Of a stretch of DNA of 64,000 nt, positions 24,100 through 32,455 are shown in pieces. A program made the translations under genes and the position numbers. The DNA is from Streptomyces chartreusis NRRL 3882 (lineage in GTDB: Bacteria > Actinomycetota > Actinomycetes > Streptomycetales > Streptomycetaceae), in assembly GCF_900236475.1 (NCBI RefSeq), contig NZ_LT963352.1, forward strand, positions 7,721,001 through 7,785,000. The letters run 5' to 3'. Each line of letters starts with the position of its first letter. Within the stretch, counting starts at the first letter, position 1. Below the pieces are notes generated by a model. That model did not search any database and was not told where the DNA came from. It saw only the letters and a program-made list of their open reading frames with translations.

Positions 24100-26625
24100 A
24101 TGCGTACACCCCGTAGGCCCCCCACGGCCGGCGCCGAGGCGCCGCCCCCGCCCGTGCGCGGTCGCCGCGCGCACGCCGGACCACCGGCCGACGAGGGCGG
24201 CGAGGCCCCCTCGGGAGCCGCACCGGACGGAGCGGCCACGCGGGCGGGGGGCTGGCACATACGCCCCCGTACCGTGCGCGCCAAGATCGTCTGCCTGCTG
24301 ATGGTGCCGGTCGTCTCCCTCCTGGCCCTGTGGGCCCACGCCACCGTCACCACCGCCCAGGACGTCTCCCGGCTCCGGCAGGTCCAGCGCGTGGACGCCA
24401 TGGTCCGCGCCCCCGTCTCCGCCGCGATCAGCGCCCTCCAGGCCGAACGCGCGGCCGCCGTACGCCACGCCACCGACCCCTCCGCCGCAGCGACCGACGA
24501 GCTGGAGGAACTCGCCCGGCGCACCGACCGGGCCGTCGCGAAACTGCGGCTCGGCGAGGACAGCACCGTCGCCGACAGCGAGGAGCTGCCCGCCGGAGTC
24601 GCCCGCCGGCTGGAGGCGTTCGTCACGGGTGCCGGACAACTGCGTCCGCTACGGACCGAGGTGCGGGAGGGGCGTGCGGGCTGGGCCGAGACGTACAGCC
24701 GCTACACCCGGACCATCTCGGAGGCTCTCGGCGTCGGCGGTGCCCTCACCGGCATCCAGGACGCCGACCTCGGCTCCGACGCGCGGGTGCTGCTCGAATT
24801 CTCCCGCGCCGGCGAGGCGCTGGCCCGGGAGGACGCACTCCTGGCGAGCGCCCGCCTGTCCGGAACGCTGACGGGGGAGCGGCTCAGGCTCTTCACCGGC
24901 GCCGTCGAACTGCGCCGCACCCTGACCGAGTCGGCGGTCGCCGACCTGCGCGGCACCGAACGCTCCGCGTGGAACGCCCTCGCCGACAGCAGCGCCTACG
25001 CCGGGCTGGGCGACGCCGAGGACGGGATCCTCGCCGGCGGACCGGGCGCCAAGGCGATCGAGGCGGCACCGGAAAGCACCTGGAACACCGCCCACGCGCG
25101 CGTGCAGAACGGCATGCGCACGATCGAGGACGACGCCGCACGAGGCGTCGCGGACCGGGCCGACCCGTTCACCCGGGGACTGCTCACGCCGGCCGGCGCG
25201 GCCGTCCTGCTCGGCCTCGCCGCCGTCGCCGCCTCGCTCGTCATCTCGGTACGCATCGGACGCGGCCTCGTGGTGGAGCTCGTGAGCCTGCGCAACAGCG
25301 CCCTGGAGATCGCCCGGCGCAAACTCCCCGAGGCCATGCGGAGACTGCGCGCGGGCGAGGAGATCGACATCCGTGCCGAGGCACCGCGGGGACCGGCCGC
25401 CGAGGACGAGACCGGGCAGGTCGCCGAGGCCCTCGGCACCGTCCACCGGGCCGCGCTGCGGGCCGCCGTCGAGCGCGCCGAACTCGCCAGCGGCATCTCC
25501 GGCGTCTTCGTCAACCTCGCCCGCCGCAGCCAGATCCTCGTCCACCGGCAGCTGAGCCTCCTCGACAGCATGGAACGCCGCTCCGACGACCCGAACGAGC
25601 TGAGCGACCTCTTCCGCCTCGACCACCTCACCACCCGCATGCGGCGCCACGCCGAGAGCCTGATCATCCTCTCCGGAGCGGCCCCCGGCCGGGCCTGGCG
25701 CATGCCCGTCTCCCTGACCAACGTGGTCCGCGCGGCCGTCTCCGAAGTGGAGGACTACGCGCGCGTGGAGGTACGGCAACTGCCCGAGGCGGCCGTCGTC
25801 GGCGCGGCCGTGGCCGACCTCACGCACCTCCTGGCCGAGATCATCGAGAACGCCGCACAGTTCTCGCCACCCCACACGCGCGTGCGCGTCACCGGCGAAC
25901 CCGTCGGCAACGGCTACGCCGTCGAGGTCGAGGACCGCGGCCTCGGCATGGGCAAGGAAACCCTCGCCGAGGCCAACCGCCGCATCGAGCAGTCCGAGGC
26001 ACTCGACCTGTTCGACAGCGACCGGCTCGGCCTGTTCGTGGTCAGCAGGCTCGCCGCCCGGCACGGCGTCAAGGTCCACCTGAGGACCTCGCCGTACGGC
26101 GGCACCACGGCGGTCGTCCTGGTGCCCACCGCACTGCTGCACACCGGGGCTGCGGAACGTTCCGACGGTGAAGCGGTGCACGCGCGGCAGCCCGAGGAAC
26201 GCGCCCACGCCCGCCTGCCCGACGACCTCCCGCATCAGGACACCGCCCCCGACGCCGTCCCGGCACCGTCCGGTCGGCGCGCCCTGGTGGCTCCCGTCCC
26301 GGCCGTCGCCGAGACCCCGAGCCACACCCCACCCCCAGGAGTCGCCACCTTGCGACTGCACCGGCCCCACGAACAGCCCGAAGACTCCGACGACCTTCCG
26401 CGTCGCGTACGGCAGGCCAGCCTCGCACCCCAACTGCGCGAGGGGCGCCCCGAGGAGCCGCCGCCCTCGCCCGCACCCCGGGACGACGAACGCACGCCCG
26501 AGGCCGTCCGGGACCGCATGGCGGCGTACCGCGCCGGCTGGGCACGCGGTGGCGGCAGGCAACCCGGCCGCGGAACCACCCCCGGCCCGACGGGCAGCGA
26601 CAGCAGCGAAGGAGACCCCGCATGA
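24100..26625 (+). CDS. cvnA: Conservon sensor histidine-kinase-like protein CvnA
   Basis: An 841-residue membrane protein, the receptor of a conservon G-protein-like system. After a proline-rich cytoplasmic N-terminus, a first membrane helix at about 61-82 (AKIVCLLMVPVVSLLALWAH) leads into an extracytoplasmic nitrate/nitrite-sensing-like helical domain. A second helix at about 362-387 is followed by a HAMP-like linker. From about residue 469 comes the conservon-type kinase core (VNLARRSQILVHRQLSLLDS, DHLTTRMRRHAE), then the HATPase with N-box EIIENAAQFSPPHTR near 581 and G-boxes EVEDRGLGMG and LGLFVVSRLA. The C-terminal 150 residues are disordered. GAGGAG precedes the ATG. The stop overlaps cvnB by 4 bases. 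Confidence 0.95.
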   Translation: MRTPRRPPTAGAEAPPPPVRGRRAHAGPPADEGGEAPSGAAPDGAATRAGGWHIRPRTVRAKIVCLLMVPVVSLLALWAHATVTTAQDVSRLRQVQRVDAMVRAPVSAAISALQAERAAAVRHATDPSAAATDELEELARRTDRAVAKLRLGEDSTVADSEELPAGVARRLEAFVTGAGQLRPLRTEVREGRAGWAETYSRYTRTISEALGVGGALTGIQDADLGSDARVLLEFSRAGEALAREDALLASARLSGTLTGERLRLFTGAVELRRTLTESAVADLRGTERSAWNALADSSAYAGLGDAEDGILAGGPGAKAIEAAPESTWNTAHARVQNGMRTIEDDAARGVADRADPFTRGLLTPAGAAVLLGLAAVAASLVISVRIGRGLVVELVSLRNSALEIARRKLPEAMRRLRAGEEIDIRAEAPRGPAAEDETGQVAEALGTVHRAALRAAVERAELASGISGVFVNLARRSQILVHRQLSLLDSMERRSDDPNELSDLFRLDHLTTRMRRHAESLIILSGAAPGRAWRMPVSLTNVVRAAVSEVEDYARVEVRQLPEAAVVGAAVADLTHLLAEIIENAAQFSPPHTRVRVTGEPVGNGYAVEVEDRGLGMGKETLAEANRRIEQSEALDLFDSDRLGLFVVSRLAARHGVKVHLRTSPYGGTTAVVLVPTALLHTGAAERSDGEAVHARQPEERAHARLPDDLPHQDTAPDAVPAPSGRRALVAPVPAVAETPSHTPPPGVATLRLHRPHEQPEDSDDLPRRVRQASLAPQLREGRPEEPPPSPAPRDDERTPEAVRDRMAAYRAGWARGGGRQPGRGTTPGPTGSDSSEGDPA

Positions 26626-27059
26626 TCCAGGACCCGAGCACGCAATCCGCACGGAGTTCCGGCGAACTCGACTGGCTGCTTGACGATCTGGTGCTCCGCG
26701 TGAGCGAGATACGGCACGCCGTGGTGCTGTCCAACGACGGCCTCGCCGTGGGCGCCTCGACCGACCTCCGCCGCGAGGACGCCGAACACCTCGCCGCGGT
26801 CGCCTCGGGCTTCCACAGCCTCGCCAAGGGAGCCGGGCGGCACTTCGGAGCCGGCGGTGTCCGCCAGACCATGGTGGAGATGGACGAGGGCTTCCTGTTC
26901 GTGGCCGCCGCGGGCGACGGCTCCTGCCTCGCCCTGCTCACCGCCGTGACCGCCGACATCGGCCTGGTGGCCTACGAGATGGCCCGCTTGGTCAAACGCG
27001 TCGGCGAGCATCTCGGCACGGCGCCCCGTGTCGGGGCCCGGCCACCCGCCGCCGGATGA
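26622..27059 (+). CDS. cvnB: Conservon roadblock/LC7 protein CvnB
   Basis: A 145-residue roadblock/LC7 fold protein, thought to act as a scaffold or GTPase-activating partner for CvnD. The family signature is clear: LDWLLDDLVLRVSEIRHAVV, LSNDGLAVGAS, REDAEHLAAVASGFHSLAKG, GRHFGAGGVRQTMVEMDEGF, ADIGLVAYEMARLVKRVGEHL. It is coupled to cvnA by ATGA and lies 22 bases before cvnC. A close paralogue sits about 1.7 kb downstream (28717-29130) outside the conservon proper. Confidence 0.95.
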   Translation: MIQDPSTQSARSSGELDWLLDDLVLRVSEIRHAVVLSNDGLAVGASTDLRREDAEHLAAVASGFHSLAKGAGRHFGAGGVRQTMVEMDEGFLFVAAAGDGSCLALLTAVTADIGLVAYEMARLVKRVGEHLGTAPRVGARPPAAG

Positions 27060-27081
27060 ACCGAGAGGGCGGTCCGCGCAG

Positions 27082-27492
27082 ATGACCGAGGACATGACGG
27101 GCACACCGGCCGAGCAGGGCAGCCAGTGGTACGACAACGAGGCCGGTCCTCTCGTCCGCCCCTACGCCATGACGGGCGGACGCACCCGGCCCGGCCCCAC
27201 CGGCGTCCGGTTCGACCTGATCGCCCTGGTCACGCTGGACCCGGCCGCACCCGGCGTGGACGACGCCCCGCTGGGTCCGGAACACCGCAACCTTCTCGAC
27301 CTGTGCCGTACGGAGACCCAGTCGGTCGCCGAACTCGCCGCGGGGGCCGACCTGCCCGTGGGCGTCGTCCGGGTCCTCCTCGGCGACCTCCTGGAACTCG
27401 GCTGCGTCACCGTCAGCCGCCCCGTGCCGCCGGCACAACTACCCGACGAGCGCATTCTGCGCGAGGTGATCGCAGGACTGAGGGCACTGTAG
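27082..27492 (+). CDS. cvnC: Conservon DUF742 protein CvnC
   Basis: A 136-residue protein of the DUF742 family, the third conservon component. Typical segments are WYDNEAGPLVRPYAMTGGRT, FDLIALV, LGPEHRNLLDLCRTETQSVA, ELAAGADLPVGVVRVLLGDL and the C-terminal RILREVIAGLRAL. The middle part has a winged-helix look, but DNA binding is not established for the family. The ATG at 27082 follows GAGAGGG; an earlier in-frame ATG at 27028 lies inside cvnB and is less likely. 63 bases separate it from cvnD. Confidence 0.93.
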   Translation: MTEDMTGTPAEQGSQWYDNEAGPLVRPYAMTGGRTRPGPTGVRFDLIALVTLDPAAPGVDDAPLGPEHRNLLDLCRTETQSVAELAAGADLPVGVVRVLLGDLLELGCVTVSRPVPPAQLPDERILREVIAGLRAL

Positions 27493-27555
27493 ATGCACGC
27501 ACACCACCCACCTCCTCACCTGACCCCTTGCCGGCACACCCGAGAGAAGTGATCA

Positions 27556-28161
27556 ATGGTCTCCGAGCACTCCGACGCCACCGGCGGCGAGACCGCCGCA
27601 CTGGCGTTGAAGATTCTGGTCGCCGGCGGGTTCGGCGTGGGCAAGACCACCCTGGTGGGCGCCGTCAGCGAGATCCGGCCGCTGCGCACCGAGGAACTGC
27701 TCAGCGAAGCCGGCCAGTTGGTGGACGACACCGACGGCGTGGACCACAAGACCACCACGACCGTCGCCATGGACTTCGGACGCATCACCATCCGCTCCGG
27801 CCTCTCCCTGTACCTCTTCGGCACGCCGGGCCAGGACCGGTTCTGGTTCCTGTGGGACGAGTTGTCGCAAGGGGCGCTCGGCGCCGTCGTCCTCGCGGAC
27901 ACCCGTCGCCTGGAGGACTGCTTCCCCGCGGTCGACTACTTCGAGCACCGGCGCATCCCGTTCGTGGTGGCCGTCAACTGCTTCGCGGGCGCCCGGCGGC
28001 ACGGCGCGCCGGACGTCTCACGCGCCCTCGACCTCGACCGAGGGACGCCCGTGGTGCTGTGCGATGCCCGTGACCGCGACTCGGGGAAGGAGGTGCTGAT
28101 CCGGCTCGTCGAGTACGCCGGGCGGATGCACACCGCCCGGCTCCTCGACTCGGTCGGATGA
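27556..28161 (+). CDS. cvnD: Conservon small GTPase CvnD
   Basis: A 201-residue Ras-like GTP-binding protein. The G1 loop reads VAGGFGVGKTTLVGAVSE (residues about 22-38), the switch region holds HKTTTTVAMDFG, G3 is LFGTPGQDRFWFLWDELSQG, and the G4 position reads VAVNCF instead of NKxD, as is common in CvnD proteins. GTP binding should be intact, with relaxed base specificity possible. With CvnA, B and C it forms a membrane-associated complex reminiscent of eukaryotic G-protein signalling. GAGAGAAG precedes the ATG. The gene ends at a bidirectional terminator shared with the convergent PPOX gene. Confidence 0.95.
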   Translation: MVSEHSDATGGETAALALKILVAGGFGVGKTTLVGAVSEIRPLRTEELLSEAGQLVDDTDGVDHKTTTTVAMDFGRITIRSGLSLYLFGTPGQDRFWFLWDELSQGALGAVVLADTRRLEDCFPAVDYFEHRRIPFVVAVNCFAGARRHGAPDVSRALDLDRGTPVVLCDARDRDSGKEVLIRLVEYAGRMHTARLLDSVG

Positions 28162-28186
28162 CCGCCGGGCACGAGCCCCGCGGTCA
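28159..28186. terminator. Bidirectional hairpin between cvnD and the PPOX gene
   Basis: TGACCGCCGGG pairs with CCCCGCGGTCA (10 of 11 pairs) around a 6-base loop. The stem includes the stop codons of both convergent genes. Confidence 0.65.
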
Positions 28187-28612
28187 GTCCGCGACGTCCC
28201 GCTCCGCCAGGACCCTGTCGATGGCGACTCGGACGAGGAGTTCGCCCGGGACGCCGTTGCGGGCGCCGAACTCCTCGGCGCGTTCCTCGCCCATGTACCG
28301 GGCGCCGATGCGGGTGGCCCAGTGCCGTATCTCGTCGAGGTCCTCCGACACACGGGCGCGGCCCCGCACGACCACGAAGGAGTACGGCGGCCGGTCGTCG
28401 TCCACACACAGGGCGACCCGGCCGTCACGGATGAGGTTGCGCCCCTTCACGCTGTTCTTACCGGTGTTGAACACCAGCTCGTCACCGTCCAGGACGAACC
28501 AGATCGGGGTCACGTGCGGGCTGCCGTCGGCCCGGACCGTGGAGAGCTTTCCGGTGCGGGTGCCGTAGGAAACGAACTCCCGCCATTGCGCGTCGGTCAT
28601 CTTCTCTGCCAT
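28184..28612 (-). CDS. PPOX-class (pyridoxamine oxidase-fold) flavin/F420-dependent protein
   Basis: A 142-residue split-barrel protein of the pyridoxamine 5-phosphate oxidase-like family, which in actinobacteria often uses F420 or FMN. Signature segments are GKLSTVRADGSPHVTPIWFV, LVFNTGKNSVKGRNLIRDGR, VALCVDDDRPPYSFVVVRGR and ATRIGARYMGEERAEEFG. AAGGAGG lies 9 bases before the ATG at 28612. The gene is convergent with cvnD and divergent from the second roadblock gene, so it is embedded in the signalling block. A redox function linked to the MHYT sensor or conservon is only a guess from position. Confidence 0.9.
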   Translation of the reverse strand: MAEKMTDAQWREFVSYGTRTGKLSTVRADGSPHVTPIWFVLDGDELVFNTGKNSVKGRNLIRDGRVALCVDDDRPPYSFVVVRGRARVSEDLDEIRHWATRIGARYMGEERAEEFGARNGVPGELLVRVAIDRVLAERDVAD

Positions 28613-28716
28613 GGCTCCCATCCTCCTTGCCCCGACAGCGGTCGTGGGGAAGGCTGGCGTGGAGATCCTCCGGCCAGGAGGAGAGTCGCACGGGGAGAAA
28701 ACGGGGAGATCGGAAC

Positions 28717-29130
28717 ATGGCGCAGAACCAGGGACTGGACTGGCTGCTGGACGACCTGACCGAGCGCGTCCACCAGGTGCGGCACGCACTGGTCCTGTCC
28801 AACGACGGCCTGGTGACAGGGGCGAGCACCGGACTGCGCCGCGAGGACGCGGAGCACCTCGCGGCCGTGTCGTCCGGACTGCACAGCCTGGCCAAGGGCT
28901 CGGGACGGCACTTCGGCGCGGGCAGCGTACGCCAGACGATGATCGAGTTCGACGACGCGGTGCTCTTCGTCACCGCGGCCGGCACGGGCAGTTGTCTGTG
29001 CGTCCTCAGCGGCGCGGAGGCAGACATCGGCCAGATCGCATACGAGATGACCCTTCTGGTCAACCGGGTCGGCGAGCACCTCGACGTGGATGCGCGCCAG
29101 CCCGAACAGAAACCGGAAACAGAGGCCTGA
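28717..29130 (+). CDS. Second roadblock/LC7 (CvnB-like) protein
   Basis: A 137-residue roadblock/LC7 protein very similar to CvnB of the adjacent conservon over its whole core: LDWLLDDLTERVHQVRHALV, LSNDGLVTGAS, LRREDAEHLAAVSSGLHSLA, GRHFGAGSVRQTMIEFDDAV, ADIGQIAYEMTLLVNRVGEH. The duplication lacks accompanying A, C and D genes. GGGGAG precedes the ATG at 28717. It could compete with or replace CvnB in the complex. It is divergent from the PPOX gene. Confidence 0.92.
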   Translation: MAQNQGLDWLLDDLTERVHQVRHALVLSNDGLVTGASTGLRREDAEHLAAVSSGLHSLAKGSGRHFGAGSVRQTMIEFDDAVLFVTAAGTGSCLCVLSGAEADIGQIAYEMTLLVNRVGEHLDVDARQPEQKPETEA

Positions 29131-29156
29131 CCTGCGCGTCGCCCTCCCTCGTGGAG

Positions 29157-29165
29157 TTATCCACA
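29157..29165 (+). other. Isolated DnaA-box-like sequence
   Basis: TTATCCACA matches the general bacterial DnaA box. It lies in the 125-base gap before the DUF6397 gene and inside the small inverted repeat GTGGA-GTTA-TCCAC. A single box is not an origin; it could be chance or a DnaA-titrating or regulatory site. Confidence 0.3.
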
Positions 29166-29255
29166 GGCTCGCCACGAGATTCGCCGAAGCGGCTACGGTT
29201 TTTTCACGGCGACCGCACACGGCGTGAGCCGCTTGCTCCACGGGGGAGACCGACC

Positions 29256-30134
29256 ATGGCAGGCACCATCGCGAAATCCGACCGCCTCACCTGTGCCCCG
29301 AGCCGGGCCGCCCGCGAACTCGACCTCAAGCGCGGCGAGTTCGACCTGGCGGTGAATCTCGGACTCATCCGGACCGTCCCCGACGAGGGAGGCGGAGGCC
29401 GGCGGGTCGCCCGCGCCGAGATCGACCGGCTGCGCGCCGGGGACGGCTTCCCGGACGCACTGCGCGAGCGCGTCGCCACCGCGGGCACCCATGAGGGCGC
29501 CGAGATCATGGACGTGACGCCCACCAGGTTCACCAGTCTCGCGCGCTTCGGCCTGCTCGTGCCCGTACGGTTCCATCTGAACCGCTACCGCACCGTCGTC
29601 TGGCTCTATCTCGCCGAGGAACTACGGCAGTTCGCGGCCGAGGAGAGCAACGCCCGGCTGCTGACCGGCCGCATGCCCCCGGAAGTGCGGGAAGGGCTGA
29701 AGGCGAAGCTGGACCGGCGGCCCCGCAACTGGCGGGGACGGCACAGCGGGTTCCTGCTGCGGCAGGCGGGAGACGACCCGTGGGCGCATGCGGCGGCCGT
29801 CGCCAGTCTCCTCGACCCGGCCGACGTGGCGGACGTCGTCGAGGACCCGCACGAGCGCGACCACCTGGACCGCTGCCGCCCCAGGCTCCCGGCCCACGGC
29901 GCGCCCGGCTCCCCCACCGCCGAGCGGGCCCAGAAGCTCATGACGGCGAGCGAGCCGGACGAAGTGGCCTGGTTCCGTGCGGACCTCGCCCACACGATGG
30001 AAACGGCCCGCAGGCAACACCCGGCACCACGCCCGGCCCCGGAACCGGCCCCACACGTACCGGCCCCACAGCGCCCTCCATCCCACGGCCTCCTGGGCTG
30101 GCTGCGCCGCAGAGGCCGGCGGCCTACGGGGTGA
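29256..30134 (+). CDS. DUF6397-type protein with HTH-like N-terminus
   Basis: A 292-residue Streptomyces-type protein that I place with DUF6397. The first 65 residues resemble a MerR/excisionase-like helix-turn-helix (CAPSRAARELDLKRGEFDLA, GLIRTVPDEGGGGRRVARAE), and a second similar unit may follow (TPTRFTSLARFGLLVPVRFH). The middle contains PRNWRGRHSGFLLRQAGDDP. The C-terminal 60 residues are proline-rich and basic, ending GLLGWLRRRGRRPTG. The ATG follows GGGGGAG. The function is unknown; a DNA-binding or adaptor role is suggested by the fold impression only. A strong hairpin follows the gene. Confidence 0.75.
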   Translation: MAGTIAKSDRLTCAPSRAARELDLKRGEFDLAVNLGLIRTVPDEGGGGRRVARAEIDRLRAGDGFPDALRERVATAGTHEGAEIMDVTPTRFTSLARFGLLVPVRFHLNRYRTVVWLYLAEELRQFAAEESNARLLTGRMPPEVREGLKAKLDRRPRNWRGRHSGFLLRQAGDDPWAHAAAVASLLDPADVADVVEDPHERDHLDRCRPRLPAHGAPGSPTAERAQKLMTASEPDEVAWFRADLAHTMETARRQHPAPRPAPEPAPHVPAPQRPPSHGLLGWLRRRGRRPTG

Positions 30135-30146
30135 CCCCGCCCCTGG

Positions 30147-30181
30147 CCGGGCGGAGGGCACGTGCCCCGCTGTCCGCCCGG
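30147..30181 (+). terminator. Nested hairpin terminator after the DUF6397 gene
   Basis: CCGGGCGGA (30147-30155) pairs perfectly with TCCGCCCGG (30173-30181). The loop itself contains the palindrome GGGCACGTGCCC, so two stacked stems can form. Confidence 0.65.
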
Positions 30182-30246
30182 TAAGCGATGAGTTTCCGGA
30201 TGCGTCCCGGTCGGACATCTGAGGAGACTGTGTCCAGGAGGCAATC

Positions 30247-30618
30247 ATGTTCGGTACGAGCAAGGCGTTCAGCGGGTTCTCAGTGAACGACATCGAAGCG
30301 GCCAGGACGTTCTACGGCGACACGCTCGGACTCCGGGTGTCGGAAGAGAACGGCATGCTGTTCCTGCACATCGCGGGTGACCGGGACATCCTGGTCTACC
30401 CCAAGCCGGACCACACCCCGGCGACGTACACCGTCCTGAACTTCCCCGTCGACGACATCGATGCGGCGGTCGACGAGCTGAGAAGAAAGGGGGTGCGTTT
30501 CGAGCGCTATGACCACCTCAAGGCGGACGACAAGGGCATCTTCCGCGGCGGTGGCCCGCTGATCGCCTGGTTCACCGATCCGGCGGGGAACGTGCTGTCC
30601 GTCCTCCAGGAAACCTGA
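30247..30618 (+). CDS. VOC (glyoxalase/bleomycin-resistance fold) protein
   Basis: A 123-residue vicinal-oxygen-chelate fold protein. Seen are the paired beta-alpha-beta units FSGFSVNDIEAARTFYGDTL and TYTVLNFPVDDIDAAVDELR, with the C-terminal WFTDPAGNVLSVLQET that supplies a metal-ligand glutamate position in this superfamily. The ATG has CAGGAGG 6 bases upstream. The substrate is unknown. It is 10 bases upstream of the DNA glycosylase gene and probably co-transcribed with it. Confidence 0.9.
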   Translation: MFGTSKAFSGFSVNDIEAARTFYGDTLGLRVSEENGMLFLHIAGDRDILVYPKPDHTPATYTVLNFPVDDIDAAVDELRRKGVRFERYDHLKADDKGIFRGGGPLIAWFTDPAGNVLSVLQET

Positions 30619-30628
30619 CCCGCAGGTC

Positions 30629-31414
30629 ATGCCCGAGCTGCCCGATGTCGAGGGCTTCCGGCAGGTGCTCGAGTCCTGTGCGAAGGGACGCGTCGTGCGG
30701 CGCGTCGAGGTGCGGGACGCGGGCGTCCTGCACGGCGTCGGGGTGCGGGGCCTGCGTGACGCCCTGGAGGGACGGCGGTTCGGCACACCGGAGCGGCACG
30801 GCAAGTGGCTGCTCGCCCGCACCGGCGGCCCCACCCTCGTGCTGCACTTCGGCATGACCGGCCGACTGGTCTGCGGTCGTCCCGAGGACGCCGTCGAAGC
30901 CCATGACCGTGTGCTGTTCACGCTGAGCGGCAACCGTCAGCTGCGCTTTCGTGACCAGCGCAAACTCCAGGGCCTGTGGCTGGCCCACGACGACTTCGAC
31001 CTCGACCGGCTGCTTCGGCGGCAGGGACCCGACGCGATGGCGGTGGACCGCGCGGAGTTCGAGGCCGTGCTCTCGTCGCGCCGCGGGCACCTGAAGACCG
31101 CGCTCACCGACCAGTCCGTCCTGGCCGGCCTCGGCAATCTGCTCGCCGACGAGATCCTCTGGCGCGCCCGGCTGCGTCCCGACCGCCGGGCGCGGGAGCT
31201 CACCCAGGACGACCGCCGCCGCCTGTACAGCGAGATGCGCAGAACCCTGCGGTCCGCCGTCGACGCCGGGTGCGTGCCGCCGCGTGACTCCTGGCTCACC
31301 GGACATCGCGACGACCCCGACCCCAGGTGCCCGCGCTGCGGCAGCGGCCTGCGCCGGTCCCGGATGGCGGGCCGTGGCACGGTGTGGTGCCCGCGGTGCC
31401 AGCCGGACGGCTGA
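30629..31414 (+). CDS. Fpg/Nei-family DNA glycosylase
   Basis: A 261-residue base-excision repair enzyme that removes oxidised bases and cuts the abasic site. The N-terminus is MPELPDVEG: after removal of Met, Pro is the catalytic nucleophile, followed by the essential Glu. HGKWLLARTGG provides the beta-hairpin lysine region, LADQ/GLGNLLADEILWRARLRP is the helix-two-turn-helix, and the C-terminal zinc finger has CPRCGSGLRR and WCPRCQ. The N-terminus and finger resemble the mycobacterial/actinobacterial Nei-type subgroup more than housekeeping MutM. The ribosome-binding site is modest; translation may be coupled to the VOC gene. Confidence 0.92.
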   Translation: MPELPDVEGFRQVLESCAKGRVVRRVEVRDAGVLHGVGVRGLRDALEGRRFGTPERHGKWLLARTGGPTLVLHFGMTGRLVCGRPEDAVEAHDRVLFTLSGNRQLRFRDQRKLQGLWLAHDDFDLDRLLRRQGPDAMAVDRAEFEAVLSSRRGHLKTALTDQSVLAGLGNLLADEILWRARLRPDRRARELTQDDRRRLYSEMRRTLRSAVDAGCVPPRDSWLTGHRDDPDPRCPRCGSGLRRSRMAGRGTVWCPRCQPDG

Positions 31415-31501
31415 TCCGGCCGGGGCCGGTCAGTCGCCGGAGGCCAGGTCAGCCGGCGGGCCGGCCAGCGCTGAGACGTCCGGAGGTGTCCTCATTCCTC
31501 C

Positions 31502-32455
31502 TCAGGGCACTCCCGCAACTCGGTCTTCCTCATCCGGTGCCACGAGCGACCGGGTGAACGGAATGCGCGCCAGGGCGAAGACGCCCGCGGCGATCAGCGC
31601 GACACCGAACAGCTGGGGCAGCAGCCACCACCCGGTGCGGACCGTCTCCTCGTACAGCGTGATGCCGAGTGCGAGGCTCACCATCGCGTCCCCGAGGGTG
31701 AGCGCGGGCTGCGATGCGACCAGCGGGCCGGCCTGCATCGCGTTCTCCAGCAGGAACAGTGCGCACACGCCGGTCGCGGCGAACGCGTAGGTCTGCCAGG
31801 CGGTGAGGAAGCCCACGAGTCCCTGCTCCTCGAGGACGTGGGTGGCGGTTTTCATCAGCGCCGCGGTCACCGCGTAGCTGATCGCCGTCGCGGCACCCAG
31901 ACACGCCGCCCGGGCCCGGCCCTCCGGGCGTCGCAGGGCGGCGACAGCCAGGCCGGCGACCGCCCCCGCGCACACGGCGAGCGCGGGGATCCAGCGGTCC
32001 AGCTCCACATGGGTGCGGTTGCCGGTGGGGGACGCGGCGGCGAGTGCGACCGCCAGGCCGGCCACCACCACTGTCACGGCCAGCCAGCCCGTGCGCGGCA
32101 GATGCCGGCGCATCAGCAGCGACGCGACGATGAGGGTCAGCGGCAGCTCCAGCACGAACAGCGGCTGCACGATCGTCAGCGGCCCGGTCGCCAGCGCCAG
32201 CGCCTGGCAGACGGCGGCGCCGATCACCGCGACGATGCCGGCCAGCCAGACGGGCCGGCGCAGCAGGTCGGCGATCAGTCCGGCCCGGAGCCCCTGGGAG
32301 CTCGGCACGGTGAGCGCCGCCTTGCGCTGCAACACCGTCGCGACGGCGTTGCTGAGGGCCGCGCAGACCGCGAAGACGACGGGGAGCACGGTGTGCAGCG
32401 TGGCCACCTCCCGGATCGGCGAGGGCGTGACGCCGGCGGTGCCTCCTCCTGCCAT
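31502..32455 (-). CDS. DMT-superfamily transporter
   Basis: A membrane protein of up to 317 residues with about nine to ten hydrophobic helices arranged as in drug/metabolite or magnesium (NIPA-like) transporters: LPVVFAVCAALSNAVATVLQ, LATGPLTIVQPLFVLELPLT, TGWLAVTVVVAGLAVALAAA, GWWLLPQLFGVALIAAGVFA. Near the start the purine-rich GGAGGAGG lies inside the coding sequence after the ATG at 32455, so the true start may be the GTG at 32407, just before the first helix. The substrate is unknown. It is convergent with the DNA glycosylase gene. Confidence 0.85.
   Translation of the reverse strand: MAGGGTAGVTPSPIREVATLHTVLPVVFAVCAALSNAVATVLQRKAALTVPSSQGLRAGLIADLLRRPVWLAGIVAVIGAAVCQALALATGPLTIVQPLFVLELPLTLIVASLLMRRHLPRTGWLAVTVVVAGLAVALAAASPTGNRTHVELDRWIPALAVCAGAVAGLAVAALRRPEGRARAACLGAATAISYAVTAALMKTATHVLEEQGLVGFLTAWQTYAFAATGVCALFLLENAMQAGPLVASQPALTLGDAMVSLALGITLYEETVRTGWWLLPQLFGVALIAAGVFALARIPFTRSLVAPDEEDRVAGVP

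Noticed and set aside
23104..26652. Long minus-strand frames opposite the MHYT and cvnA genes
   Set aside because: Same GC-driven effect; coding signatures are all on the plus strand.
29157..29165. Replication origin suggested by a DnaA box
   Set aside because: Only one box is present and no dnaA, dnaN or AT-rich unwinding region is nearby.
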